Assembly: GCF_905475345.1 (NCBI RefSeq)
Contig: NC_066610.1
Coordinates: 1,610,886-1,674,885 of the forward strand
DNA: 64,000 nucleotides
From: Vespula vulgaris
Taxonomy: Eukaryota > Arthropoda > Insecta > Hymenoptera > Vespidae
Direction: 5' to 3'
The first letter of the stretch is position 1, and every line of letters begins with the position of its first letter. The notes beneath the pieces are model-generated. The model was not told the DNA's origin, did no database searches, and worked only from the letters and a program-made list of their open reading frames with translations. Made by a program: the position numbers and the translations under genes. Of the stretch, positions 38,261 through 49,448 are shown one piece after another.

Positions 38261-39838
38261 TTTGAAATAAATTTTAATAAATGTTATACACACAAGTATA
38301 TATATAATTAATTAATATACATATATATATATACTTAATATTTATACATATAATTAATTAATACATATATATATATTAATGTTATTATAAATTATTAATG
38401 TCATTATTAGTTAGTAACGTTATAATTAATGTTATTACTAATGTTAAAATTTATTAATATATATATATATAATTTAATCACCCTTATTAATTAATTTGAA
38501 CAACTATTTTTTAATGAACATTTTTTCAAATAAATTTTATTACACATACATACATACATATATACATCATACGTACATACACACACACACATAATTTAAT
38601 TATGTTTGCGTGAGGCTGAAATAAAATTCTTTCATTTCAATTCAATGGGAAATAAGATTCCTTTCAACGTAAATTGCTATCTCTTTCTCTCTCTTTCTCT
38701 CACTCAGTCTTTCCTATCTAGACTTACTTATGTCTTTTTGTACATTTAATTTGTCCGACGTATTTGACGGATAAGCAACTCCTCGTCGTCGTCGTCGTCG
38801 TCGTCGTTGTTGTCGTCTTCATCGTCGACGACGAAAAGCTTCTTATTTGTATAATTATTACGAACTTGGACAGAATAAAAAATTCACTTTGGTTCTGCTT
38901 TATTTCTTTCTATTTAATTTCACTCAATTTAATTTAATTCGATACAACTTCAATTTAATTTAATTTAATTCAATTTAATTTAATTTAACTTAATTTAATA
39001 TAAATTTAATTTAATGTAAATTAAATTGAATTATATTAAACTGCATCGAATAAAATTTAATTTAATTTAATTTAATGTCCATTCTTTTCAAATTTCCCGC
39101 CACACTTTGCGTTCGATCTTGTCATTCAAATATTTCGTCAAAAAGAATATTTTCTTGAAATATTTCAATCCATATATCGATTTTTTTTTTAATTTATTTT
39201 CTTTTCTTTCTTTTTTTTTTCTTTGTTTGGACTTTCGTTCGATCCAACAAGCGTACGAAATATTTTACGAATTTCACGCGCGCTTTCGAACTTGTGTTTC
39301 TTCCTTCCATTTTTATTTTATATTATTTTATTTTATTTTTTCTACCCTTATCTTTCCCACTTCGATAAAATTTTAATTGCAATTCCCCGTCGAAAATTTT
39401 TCTATTTAAAAATATCCTTTTTCTATCACGGATAAAAAAAAATCGAAATGTCAAATATTACAAAATACCGATCGGTCGCCGACGAGTTTCGTTCGTCGTA
39501 AAAAACAAAAAAATTTGATCGTTAAAACCATACATATAACGATGAGTACACGTGAGCATTATTATTATTTTTCATTACGAATAATTCCCTAGAACTTACA
39601 CGTGTAAATCTCACCCTTGCTCCACTCCAGCCCTTCCCACCCCCACCACACCTAGAATCAAGACTGGAACGATCGGCACGTAGTTGGAACGTTACAAGGA
39701 AGCTTCAACATCCTCGAATATTCGTCTGGAGAATGTAAATGACCTTGGAGTGCTCCGTAATATGTAGATTAATCCCAGGTTGCTTGTGAAAACTCTCTTG
39801 AAACTATCTTCCTTTCATACAAACAGTAAAAGAGAGAC

Positions 39839-39906
<68 letters not shown>

Positions 39907-40128
39907 TACATCAAACTACTGTGCACGAACTCGATCGAAAGATATCTAACGAATGATTGACTTATAAGATTAAAAAAAGAAAAAGAAAAAATAAACAACC
40001 CCAGGATTAGAAATATGAACGTTTTTGTATTAATAAAAAAAATCAAACGAATAAAAAAAAATGAAAAGATCTTGAGAAACATTTATCGATCGATCGATAT
40101 TCAATAACTATTATTCATAATATATATA
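38261..40128. other. AT-rich spacer with arrays
   Basis: Contains AATTAAT-rich DNA, a GTC trinucleotide array (about 38784-38815), a degenerate AATTTA pentamer field (38900-39085), T-rich DNA, unique sequence at 39590-39780 and a (GA)n array at about 39845-39902. No gene supported. Confidence 0.55.
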
Positions 40129-40883
40129 CAGGATTTAAAAATGTTGGTACAACTTACTTCGGGGATAAATTCGGTACGATAAAATGAGAAAATAAGTTCG
40201 TACGAACGTATGGCTCGAAATGACCTTGTTTCCGAATTAAAGTCGTTTCTGTTCTTTCCAGTGATTCGTACGACTCTGTTGTCAGGAATAATCGTTGACC
40301 ATTCGATCGGACCACTTTTCTTCCGAACGGGACTTTAACCGGCGAATCGTACTGTTCGGTTTTAAGGGATAACTTGCGCGAACTATCGGAAGACGTACAG
40401 CTTGATGTCATCGACCGTATGTGGTTTTGTGCACGATGATGCGACAGCACATTTTAGTCGACTAACGAGACAGTTTTTGAACGAGAGATTCCCTAATAAA
40501 TGGATCGGTCGTGGCGAGTCGATTAATTGGCCAACACGATCGACCGATCTAAATCCATTGGATCTTTATTTGTTCGGGGCTCACCTAAAGTCTTCGGTTA
40601 ACGATGCACCAGTAAACGACGTCGAAGAACCGCGATATCGTATTCAAGAGTGTTGCTCGGCGAGTTCAAACAACACCTGATACTTTCGAACGAACGAGAA
40701 GATCTATGACGCGACGTTTGGTATCCTGTATTCGATCCGAGGTTACCCACTTCGAACAGTTTCTATGAAAATTATTAAATAACGGGTTACACGCGAAAAC
40801 GACTGTAATTCGGAAACAAGATCGTATCGTACGTATATTCGTGTGAACCTTTTTTTTCTTATTTCAACCTACTGAATCTATCT
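40129..40883 (+). mobile_element. Deleted mariner-like element, copy 3
   Basis: About 755 bp, inserted directly after a TA tract with left end CAGGATTTAAAAATG. Same long subterminal inverted repeats and same internal deletion as copies 1 and 2. The sequence after GAATCTATC resembles the corresponding flank of copy 1, so these two may share a truncated or variant right end. Confidence 0.85.
40285..40680 (+). pseudogene. Transposase C-terminal fragment, copy 3
   Basis: Identical architecture to the other two: start at GIIVDHSIGP, the same two frameshifts, then an open final frame of 92 codons with HDDATAHF and STDLNPLDLY. Since all three copies share the deletion and both frameshifts, they descend from one already dead element that was mobilised in trans. 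Confidence 0.85.
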
Positions 40884-41576
40884 CAGAAATTATGACTAGA
40901 TTTCGAACGAATTCGATCGAAATTTATTTGATATTTTTTTCCTTTACGATATATGAAATCGTTCCGTTGGATAAAAATAATAAAAACACTTTGCTTCTAT
41001 TGGCGAGAAAATAGGTGTTTGAGAGGATGGGTTCGAAGAAATCTAACGAGATATGTCGATCATTCGAATCGAATGAAAATAATTCAAGGATAGGTTAAAT
41101 AATTGAACGGATTTCCATAGTACATCCTGTAATACCACTTGGGAACGATGTTCTCAAGCTGTTCGAGGAGCGTCAGGTGGTTTCTAAACCACGATAGAAT
41201 CGATAGAAACGAGGCTTAATGACAAACGGAGTGGATCGATATGTCTGTTCACTACGTTCAGAACAACGTCCATCTTGGACGTATTCTGACGTGTCTATAA
41301 CCTACAATTCTATTGGTGATGTTTGATCGAAACTTCGAAAAGTTCTTTTTAACAAAAAGAAAACTAAAGAAAAAAAAAATAAATAGAAAGATAGAAATAA
41401 AAGATCGAAGGAAAGAATAGAAACTAATCGAATTTTTTAGTCGAGTCCTTCTTACAAATATTTTTCGATCTTCTATGTTGTCTAATTTATTGATAACAAA
41501 AATGAAAAGAAAAGAAAAGAAATAAAAAAAAAAAGAAAAGAAATAGAAAGAAAAACAAGAACATTCAAGGTTGGGC
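40884..41576. other. Unique and A-rich spacer
   Basis: Unique DNA at 40980-41340, then A-rich sequence. No coding exon identified. Confidence 0.5.
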
Positions 41577-41870
41577 AAAAATTTAATTAAAATTACCAAA
41601 CAAACACTTCAAGAAAATTTAGTTAAAAATTATTTCAAAATTTGGAGTGAAAAATTAAACAAAGTTTACGTAAGAATTAGTTGAAAATTGTGGATCAAAA
41701 GTTGAATAAAGTTTACTTGAAAATTAATTAAAAATTGAGAGACAAAAGTCGGACAAAGTTTAGTCAAAAATTGAGAACTAAAATTTAAATAAAAAATTTA
41801 AATAAGATTTAATTAAAAATTGGACGGGGGAGAAGCAGCGAGATCAGAAAACGTTTGATTAAAAATTTTT
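41577..41870. repeat. 47-bp satellite, diverged
   Basis: AAAGTTTAC/AAATTTAGT starts recur near 41613, 41661, 41708 and 41755 (period about 47 bp), each followed by an AATTAGTTAAAAATTG-like segment and ACAAAAGT. Earlier and later units are shorter. Confidence 0.7.
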
Positions 41871-43427
41871 TACGATTTCAAAACAGAACAGAACAAAAAA
41901 AAGAGAGAGAGAGAGAGAGAAGAAAATGAAGAAAAGAAATTAAAGTTACTCTAAAAATAGAGGACACGATCTTTAAAAATTATTTAAGGGTTAAACTTTT
42001 TGGCACATCTTGTAACTCTTTGGCCCATCTCTAGCCGACCATCACTACTATATTACACTTGGATGAGATCGTTAAGAGTAGTGAGATATTCATATCACGT
42101 TTTGAAGGTCTATCCTATCAAAGAGTTCGAAGAATTGAAATTCCGTAAAGATGGCGTCTTAGTTCATTCCCTTGAGAAAATTTCTCATGAATTCGTTTCC
42201 AGTGGATTTATCAAAGCTAAGTTTCTTAGCTCTACGTATAATCTGTAATGAAATACGAATCGAATGTATTCTCATCTCTCGAATGATAAAAGGAAACTAG
42301 AAAAGAAAAAAGAAAGAAAGAATTATTTTCCAAAATAATTTCTTATTCTAGAATTTCTCTATCGATCGATTGGATAGTTAAATAAGATATAACAGAAAAG
42401 AAATTTATCAAAATCATTAAACGCTTATGAAAAAGATTGTTCGTCGTATTTTGTGACAATTGTGAAAAAAATAAAGAAAAAATTAAAAAAGTAATAAAAA
42501 GTAAAAAAAAAATGATATATCTCGGAGTAATGTAACTTTTCTAATCGCTCGAAGTCGATCAGATTAAAAATTGAAGAGTTGTTTTTATTAATTTTGAAAC
42601 TAATTGTTTTAACTAAGAGAAATATATGTATATGTCTGTGTATGTATGTTTGTGTCTTAACATATATATATATACGTATATATGTATTTAGATAATAATT
42701 AGAAAATAGATTAGATTAGAATAGAAAAAAGTTAATTTTCATAATTCTTGCGTATTAAAATTCTTACGATTACCGTAATTGTTTCTAACGAACTAAATCG
42801 ATTAGATTAGACGCATCGAAAATAGAACACAAATAAAAGTAATTAACGTAAAGTCGTAAAAAATTAATTAAAAATATTATCAGATTTCAAAACGATGAAA
42901 AAAAAAAAAAGATGTTCATAATCTAGATCGATGTTTCGTAATCGCCATTTTCGATTGAGGTAAATCGAAAAACTGAAATTAAAAAAAAATAAAAACGAAA
43001 TATATAAAATAGAAAAAAGAAAAAAAAAAAAAAGAAGAAAAGAATGGATGGAACAGAACGTCTGAAACAAAAAGCAATCCGAATATTTTGTAACTTTCGT
43101 TTCTGGATATTAAACAAAGAAAAAATTTATAAAAAAAAAATAAACGAAATGAACAAAAAAAGAAAAAGAATTAACTCCAACGTGTATAAGATATATTTAT
43201 TCTTAAGAATTAAAATCAATCATTAAATATTATCATTACAAATAGATCGAAGAAAAGAAATAAAGAAAATAGATTTCTAATTCTAATCGCGTTTCTAAGT
43301 AAGAGTTAATTCATCATATCGTACTGCGTTTTCAACGCCTAGACTTCGATAATATCAAAATCGAGGCTGAAGCATGATCGATTACTTCGCTATGTAGAGG
43401 CACAATAAGAGAGAGAGAGAGACAGAG

Positions 43428-43524
<97 letters not shown>

Positions 43525-43669
43525 TCATGTATCCAGGCTAAACAGCCCATTTGCCTAGCACAATAGAACCAATGTCGCTGAGGGCTCAACTTAATTATCA
43601 AAGGCTCCTGCTACTGGCAGAAAGCAAAAAGGGTGTTATACACGAGAAAGGAAGAGAGAGACAAAGATG

Positions 43670-43714
<45 letters not shown>

Positions 43715-43938
43715 AGATAGAAATGTGTGTGTGTGTGTGAAGTAGAAAGAGAGAAGGAGAAAAACTGAAATATAAATGAAATAGGAAAAGAGAGTGAGAA
43801 AGAGAAAAATATATGAAACAGAAAGGGAGAGAGAGAGGGAGTAAGAGAGAAAGAAAAAGAGAGAAATATATGTGTATATATATATATATATTTATATATA
43901 TATTTGAAACAGTATATTTGAAATGAAACAAATATAAT

Positions 43939-43996
<58 letters not shown>

Positions 43997-44495
43997 AAAT
44001 AAAGAGTGAGAGAAAAAGAGGAAGAAATATATATAAAATAAAAAGAAGGAAAGACAGAGAAAGAAAAAGAAAAATACATATGTATAGAAAGAGAATAAAG
44101 GAAATATTTATGAAACAGAAAAAGATAGATCCACACACACACACACACACACACACACAAAGATATAAATAACAAAGAGAGAGAGAGAGAGAGAAAATTA
44201 TGAGAAATATACATTAAACAGAAATAGAATAACAAAAAGAAAAAGAGTATTACATCAGATCAAGAGTATTAATCAAAAAAAAAAATAAAAATACATGTAA
44301 TAAATGAAAAGTAAAATGAACAAGAGAGAAAGAAAAGAAAAAGAAAGAAGAAAACGGAAATACAAATAAAAAAAAATTTTAATACGTAAATTACACGATT
44401 TTTTCTATCGCCATATATCTAATTTATTTTATCGAACATGATTAATAATTTATACATACATATACGTATATACTCCTCTCTCTCTTCTCGTCTTA

Positions 44496-44526
<31 letters not shown>

Positions 44527-45198
44527 TTATAAAGGTAACTCGTCTAATTTTAATCGAGAAAGATATCGCTGACATAATTATTGATTCGATACGTCGTTAC
44601 GTTAATTATCAACGATTATTACATGATCGGGGTCTGGTGGATCGTTACTGTCACGCAAACGAATACGTCGTCATGCGATTTCCTAACGATTTACGAACGA
44701 ACACTATTTTTTGTATCTTCTCTCTCTTTTCTTTTTTTTTTGTTTTCGTCTCACAAGAAAATAAAATTAAACGATCGAGACGATTAAAAATCAAAAATCG
44801 AGACAACAATGACCTGTTACTCTTTACTATAACTGAAAAAACATTTTGTTCATATTGAAAAGAAATAGTTAAATAAAGTGAAAAGAAATGAGAGAGAGAG
44901 AAATTTTTTTAATACTAGTGTTATCAATTTTGTAACGTTATTATTATTATAATTAATTTTTTTTAATATCAAGGAAAAAAAATAGTTGAATAGAATGAAT
45001 AAAAAGAGAGAGGAAAAAATTGGTCTAATAAAATCAAAAACATTTGAGAAAAATAATTTTTAAAAAATGGTGAAATAATTTAACAATAATTCTCTCTGCC
45101 TCTATCTATCAATCTATTTATTTATCTATCTATCTATGTGTCTCTCTATCTGTCTTTATTTATCCTACAAACATTATTTTCAGAAAAGACCAACTCAC
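41871..45198. other. Gene-free AT- and GA-rich stretch
   Basis: Holds A-rich DNA, a (GA)n block of about 115 bp at 43404-43520, more GA-rich DNA to 43870, a (TA)n array at about 43940-43991, an AC array at about 44133-44158 and a CT array at 44503-44527. A short plus-strand frame at 42000-42248 and another at about 44530-44710 look non-repetitive but have no splice or family support. Confidence 0.55.
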
Positions 45199-45257
45199 CA
45201 AAGCTTTCATAAAGTTCAGCAGCTCGATATAACGACTGCATTAGACGAATGATGGAT
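45199..45257 (-). CDS. Mini-exon with start codon, copy 1
   Basis: A 59-nt exon bounded by a good acceptor (TTTTTGCAG) and a consensus donor (GTGAGT). An ATG at 45241-45239 opens MQSLYRAAELYESF, ending one base into the next codon (phase 1). The copy at 52195-52245 has the same splice sites and the same end. The length difference is 2 nt before the ATG but 6 nt (two codons) after it, as expected if translation begins here. Flanking intron is much less alike than the exon. Host gene not identified; the phase fits the exon at 31251-30922. Confidence 0.55.
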
Positions 45258-45890
45258 CTGCAAAAAAAAAAAAGAGAGAAAGAGAATTAAAAAAAGAAAA
45301 TCCAATCAGTATTCATTCGCAAAAAAAAGAAAAGAAATTAAAAAAATTCACCCTGTACATGCTGATGAGAAAGAAAGAATAAAAAAAAAAGAAATCAAAA
45401 AACAAGAAAAACAAAAACAAGAACTGTCTAATGGTTCAATCCGCAACATTGAGAACAACATCGATAACTAACAAAAAGTATACTTGTAATATCGCATGTC
45501 ACTGCGTCTTCTCTAATCTTTCTACTCTCTAATTCTATTACATAACACTATGATTAGAGTACTTTATCAATCTCCTCCTCTTCCTCCTTCTACTTCTACT
45601 AACACTACTACAACACTACTATTACTACTACTACTTGTCGTGTTGTTAAACGATATGTAAATTACAATAGAGCTGGCTGATACAATTAAAATAAGACGTG
45701 TGTCACGGTACAAAGTAAGTATGAAAACAACAGAAAAAGATGATCGACCTAATCGTTCTACCTTATCATCCCTCTCTCTCTCTCTCTCCCTCTCTCTCTC
45801 TTTCTCTCTTACCCTCTCTCTTCCAATCTATTAATTTTCTAGTTCCACCATTTAAGAAACGCTATAATTTCATTACGACATATCTCCCAC
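45258..45890. other. Spacer upstream of P450 gene 1
   Basis: A-rich DNA, unique sequence with CTT/CTA triplets near 45580-45640, an ATTAAAATAAGACG block (45685 region) that recurs upstream of the other P450 genes, and a CT array at 45772-45800. Confidence 0.5.
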
Positions 45891-46027
45891 CAAAGGTCAC
45901 TACTATTTTTACGTCGACAACTCGACCAAACGAAATTACGTCTTCTCTTCTAATCGCACCAACATATAATACATTACGTGCAAAAAAATATTATCTATCC
46001 ACAGCTGCGTCAATGTCGAACAGTATC
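45891..46027 (+). promoter_or_regulatory. Promoter of P450 gene 1
   Basis: CAAAGGTCAC (45891-45900) is a nuclear-receptor-type half-site about 125 bp before the predicted start. TATA-like TTATCTAT lies at 45991-45998, and GAACAGTATC (46018-46027) is the conserved initiator-like block. The order and spacing recur at the paralogues. The leader of about 180 nt has no upstream ATG, and GCGTG (46088-46092), the core of an AhR-type site, lies within it. Confidence 0.55.
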
Positions 46028-46203
46028 GAGAAAAGTTTCAAAGAGAGCTGACCGATTCTTGCATTCGTTAGAAAAGGATTGTCCAACGCGTGTGAACGAG
46101 GTTCAACAGTAACCTATACCGATTTCGATCGGACCACTCGACCTACTGTAATTGGGATTTCGTTTGGACTGCGAATAATTAAGTGATTGATAAAAATAAA
46201 ATC

Positions 46204-47712
46204 ATGAGTTTGTTAATGTTGGGCCTGATACTATGCGGAATATTGGCACTGTACATTTATTGGCGTAGGACATCTAATTATTGGACCAAACAAGGTATAC
46301 CAGAAGCACCGTATTCCTTACCACTCGTTGGTCACCTGTTGCCACTGTTACTATTGCAAAAAAATATCTCGCAATTGGTACTGGCTTGGTACGAACGTTA
46401 CAAGAACGATAGTATGGTTGGTTATTACGATGGTATGGTACCAGGATTAATGGTACAGGAACCAGAATTAGTAAAGACGGTATTGCAAACGAGTTTCTCA
46501 AACTTTCACGAGAACGCGATGAAGATAGACCAAGAGGTGGATCCGTTGATGGCAAAGAATCCATTCTTCACGAAGGGCGAGGAATGGTTGGTAGGAAGGA
46601 AAAGATTGACCTATGCATTCTCCAGCATGCGATTGAAAATATTGTCGGAGAGCGTACGCAAAGTCTGCAAGAAGTTCGAAAATTATTTGCACAGGAAGGT
46701 CGAGGAGGATCAAAGGGTCGAATTCGAGACTAAGGATCTATTAAGTAGATTTACAGGTGAGGTAGTCGCCAACGCAGGATTCGGTATCGAAGGATTTTGT
46801 TTCGAGGATAATTACAATCCGCAATCGTTCCACGAGATCGGTAAGAAGATATTCCAGACTACCTGGTTTCACGGTACATTGCAATCAATAATGTTCTTCC
46901 TGCCGTTTCTAAACAATTATTTAAAAATACGATTGATACCGAAGGATATCGATCATTTCTTCAGAACGATCGTTAGACAGGTAATAGAGAAGAGACGAGA
47001 GGAGACTGAAAAACGAAACGATTTCTTTCAATTAATGGCTGACCTTGAAAAAAGCGAGGGTCAGAAGTTCGACGAGGAATCATTGGCAGCTCATGCACTT
47101 TCGTTCTTCTTCGATGGTTACGAAACATCAGCGTCGACCTTGAGCTTCATCTGCTTCGAATTGTCCATACATAACGAGATACAAGAAAAATTGAGGAACG
47201 AGATCAGAAACGTATTGGCTAAACATAAAGGAGAGATTACTTACGATTCCTTGAAAGATATGACGTATTTGGATCAAGTGATAAGTGAATCTCAGAGAAT
47301 GCATACACTGTTGGATATAATGGGAAGAATGTGTACCAATACCATTGAATTGAAAGGTAACGATGGTCTAACTTGCAAAGTGGAACCAGGTACTAAAATA
47401 ATTATACCGATTCACTCGATGCAAAGAGATCCGAGATATTGGACCAATCCGGAAGCATTTGATCCAGATCGATGGAACGAAGAAAGGAAGGGATCCATCA
47501 ACAAATATTGCTTTTTACCGTTCGGTGAAGGTCCAAGAATTTGTGTTGGCCTTAGGATGGGATTGTTACAGGTCAAAGCTGCCATTGCGACCCTGTTAAT
47601 GAAATATAGAATAGAACGAAATCCTAGGACCACTTATCCAGTTAAAATCAGCGTTTTGGGTGTACTGTCAACACCTTCAGATGGACTCTGGGTTTATCTG
47701 AAACGTCTCTGA
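46204..47712 (+). CDS. Cytochrome P450, CYP3 clan, gene 1
   Basis: A predicted ER-anchored haem monooxygenase, probably for xenobiotic or plant-compound oxidation with NADPH-P450 reductase. 502 residues, intronless. An N-terminal signal anchor (about 3-20, LLMLGLILCGILALYIYW) is followed by the hinge GIPEAPYSLPLVG (31-43). Signatures: helix C WxxxR at W128-R132, I-helix DGYETS at 304-309, ExxR at E362-R365, FDPDRW at 419-424, and haem loop PFGEGPRICVG with thiolate Cys447. The ATG at 46204 is chosen since the frame upstream has no other ATG and all five paralogues align there. I-helix reads FFFDGYETSAS, unlike FFVDGYETSSA in genes 2 and 5. The DGYETS pattern suggests CYP336-type rather than typical CYP6; this is inference. 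Confidence 0.97.
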   Translation: MSLLMLGLILCGILALYIYWRRTSNYWTKQGIPEAPYSLPLVGHLLPLLLLQKNISQLVLAWYERYKNDSMVGYYDGMVPGLMVQEPELVKTVLQTSFSNFHENAMKIDQEVDPLMAKNPFFTKGEEWLVGRKRLTYAFSSMRLKILSESVRKVCKKFENYLHRKVEEDQRVEFETKDLLSRFTGEVVANAGFGIEGFCFEDNYNPQSFHEIGKKIFQTTWFHGTLQSIMFFLPFLNNYLKIRLIPKDIDHFFRTIVRQVIEKRREETEKRNDFFQLMADLEKSEGQKFDEESLAAHALSFFFDGYETSASTLSFICFELSIHNEIQEKLRNEIRNVLAKHKGEITYDSLKDMTYLDQVISESQRMHTLLDIMGRMCTNTIELKGNDGLTCKVEPGTKIIIPIHSMQRDPRYWTNPEAFDPDRWNEERKGSINKYCFLPFGEGPRICVGLRMGLLQVKAAIATLLMKYRIERNPRTTYPVKISVLGVLSTPSDGLWVYLKRL

Positions 47713-47752
47713 AGTAAATCCAAACTAAACCGCAGACGAAATTTAAACGGAA

Positions 47753-47783
47753 CCAGGACACAACCAGGACCCAACCAGAACGA
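47753..47783. repeat. CCAGGAC repeats after gene 1
   Basis: About three imperfect copies of an 11-bp CCAGGACCCAA unit begin 41 bp after the stop. They correspond to the array expanded after gene 3. Confidence 0.75.
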
Positions 47784-48639
47784 AACTCCAAATGGACGAT
47801 ACTATCCACACGCAAATCCTCAGATCCTTAAACTTCTATCGAAATAGTTGATTATATTAGTTCTTAATTTCGTTGGAAGTATGTTACGGAAGAGTAATTT
47901 TTTGTTTTATTAATTAATATTATTCTGAGATAATATCAGCAATAATTATTTAACAATACTTGATCAGAAAGAATTTTCTTTCTTTCTTTTCTTTTTTTTT
48001 TTTTATTAAAAAAATGTTTGTTCCTTTTCCTTTTATTATCTGCGATGTTAACTAATCAATCATGCAGAAATACAGATAATTTTCGAATTGTTTCTCTTTA
48101 ATCACACGTTCTTATCACAATTCAAACGAAATAATTCATATAGCAATTTTTCAAAAAAAAAAAAAAATGGTCTACTATCAGAAGTCGACAGTTACAGAGA
48201 ACAACGAATGGTTTTTACTGAACGAAGAAAATTATCAAGATCTACGGAATACAAAACGGGATTGCAATAGTGTTCAGCGTATTAACGAAATATACCCAGC
48301 GATCCGTAAATTCAAATCGGATTAATTTCGTCCTTTGTCCTATATTCCTACCTAACGATCCTGATTAATTCCTGATGAAACAAAATTCATAAGGGACTCT
48401 CTTCTCGACCAAAAATACTTACATCCTCTTACGTTATTATTACTACTGAAAAAAGAAAAGAAAAATAATCGTTTCGTCGATTAACAAATGTTTAAATACG
48501 AAAATTAATATTTCAATAATAATTATTAATTCGCAATGTCACTTTTGATTCGATCGAACGAAATATATATTTTTAATTCTTTCTTACAAAATTTTTGCAC
48601 ACCTTTTTTTTTACATCGATTAAATCGTAAATGAAAAGT

Positions 48640-48676
<37 letters not shown>

Positions 48677-49165
48677 TCACGATAATAATTTCTGTTGCAA
48701 TAATAATTACACAAGTGATCGACTAATAAAGAGACTATATAAAGACCGATATTGAAATAAATATAGGTGATAAACAAAATGAAATAAATAAAAAAGTATA
48801 CTAAATATATAAGATGAGAGATACAAACAAATATCTAAACATTCTAGCCAGAAAATAGATAATAAAAGGAATGTAAATTTAATCTAATGATATCACACGT
48901 CAATTCATTTGAAATTTATTACGATCACTCATCCTCCTCGTGTTACAAAACGTTATATAAATTGCAACCGCGAGCGAATCGATGCAATTAAAATTAAACG
49001 CGTCATTGTTCAAGACTCAATATTAACAAAAAGAAAAGAAAAGAAAAAAGAAATGATCGCCCATATCGTTCTACCATCTCTCTCTTTATCAGTAGTTTTC
49101 TTTTTCTGCTTATTCATCTTAACTGTGCACTTATCAATTGTGACCACTTCATTATCACTTATCAC
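47784..49165. other. P450 spacer 1-2
   Basis: A T-rich tract about 268 bp after the stop (47976-48005) is matched after other paralogues. The stretch 48060-48640 is homologous to 51340-51905. (TA)n at about 48643-48672. An ATTAAAATTAAACG block lies near 48984. No mini-exon is found here, unlike spacers 0-1 and 2-3. Confidence 0.6.
48315..48637. repeat. 323-bp block identical to 51581-51903
   Basis: Reading both segments base by base gives no mismatch and no indel over 323 bp at constant offset 3266, while neighbouring sequence and the P450 coding regions differ at many positions. Best explained by recent gene conversion or a very recent local duplication. Confidence 0.9.
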
Positions 49166-49301
49166 CCAAAGGTCATTTCTATTCCACACGATACAGATGT
49201 GAATAACAGTATATCTTCAATTACGACACAAACATATAAAGCATAACGCTTACGCACACACAGTATATCACCCATTTGAATAAACGTTGAACAGTATCAG
49301 A
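49166..49301 (+). promoter_or_regulatory. Promoter of P450 gene 2
   Basis: CCAAAGGTCA (49166-49175), TATA-like TATATCA (49264-49270) and the GAACAGTATC initiator-like block (49289-49298), spaced as in gene 1. The leader carries a 17-codon upstream ORF from ATG 49318. Confidence 0.55.
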
Positions 49302-49448
49302 CGAAATCACGACGCGAATGATTCTCTCACAGATTCGCTCGAAACAAAGTGTACGCACGTGTGAACGGTGAGACGCGGTTTAAAACTAGTCCTCTACGAT
49401 TTCGTTTGGACGACGGATAATTAATTGATTAAAAAAAAAAAAAAAATC

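Noticed and set aside
43611..44235. Minus-strand frames of 181 and 199 codons
   Set aside because: Shadows of (GA)n, (TA)n and (AC)n arrays (Ser/Leu, Ile/Tyr and Cys/Val runs).
44530..44720. Plus-strand frame of about 60 codons with mixed composition
   Set aside because: Open frame follows a CT array, but the only acceptor is weak, no donor is clear and no family is recognised; expected by chance in 64 kb.
46274..46564. Antisense frames within the P450 genes
   Set aside because: Shadow frames opposite conserved coding sequence; they recur in paralogues only because the sense strand is conserved.
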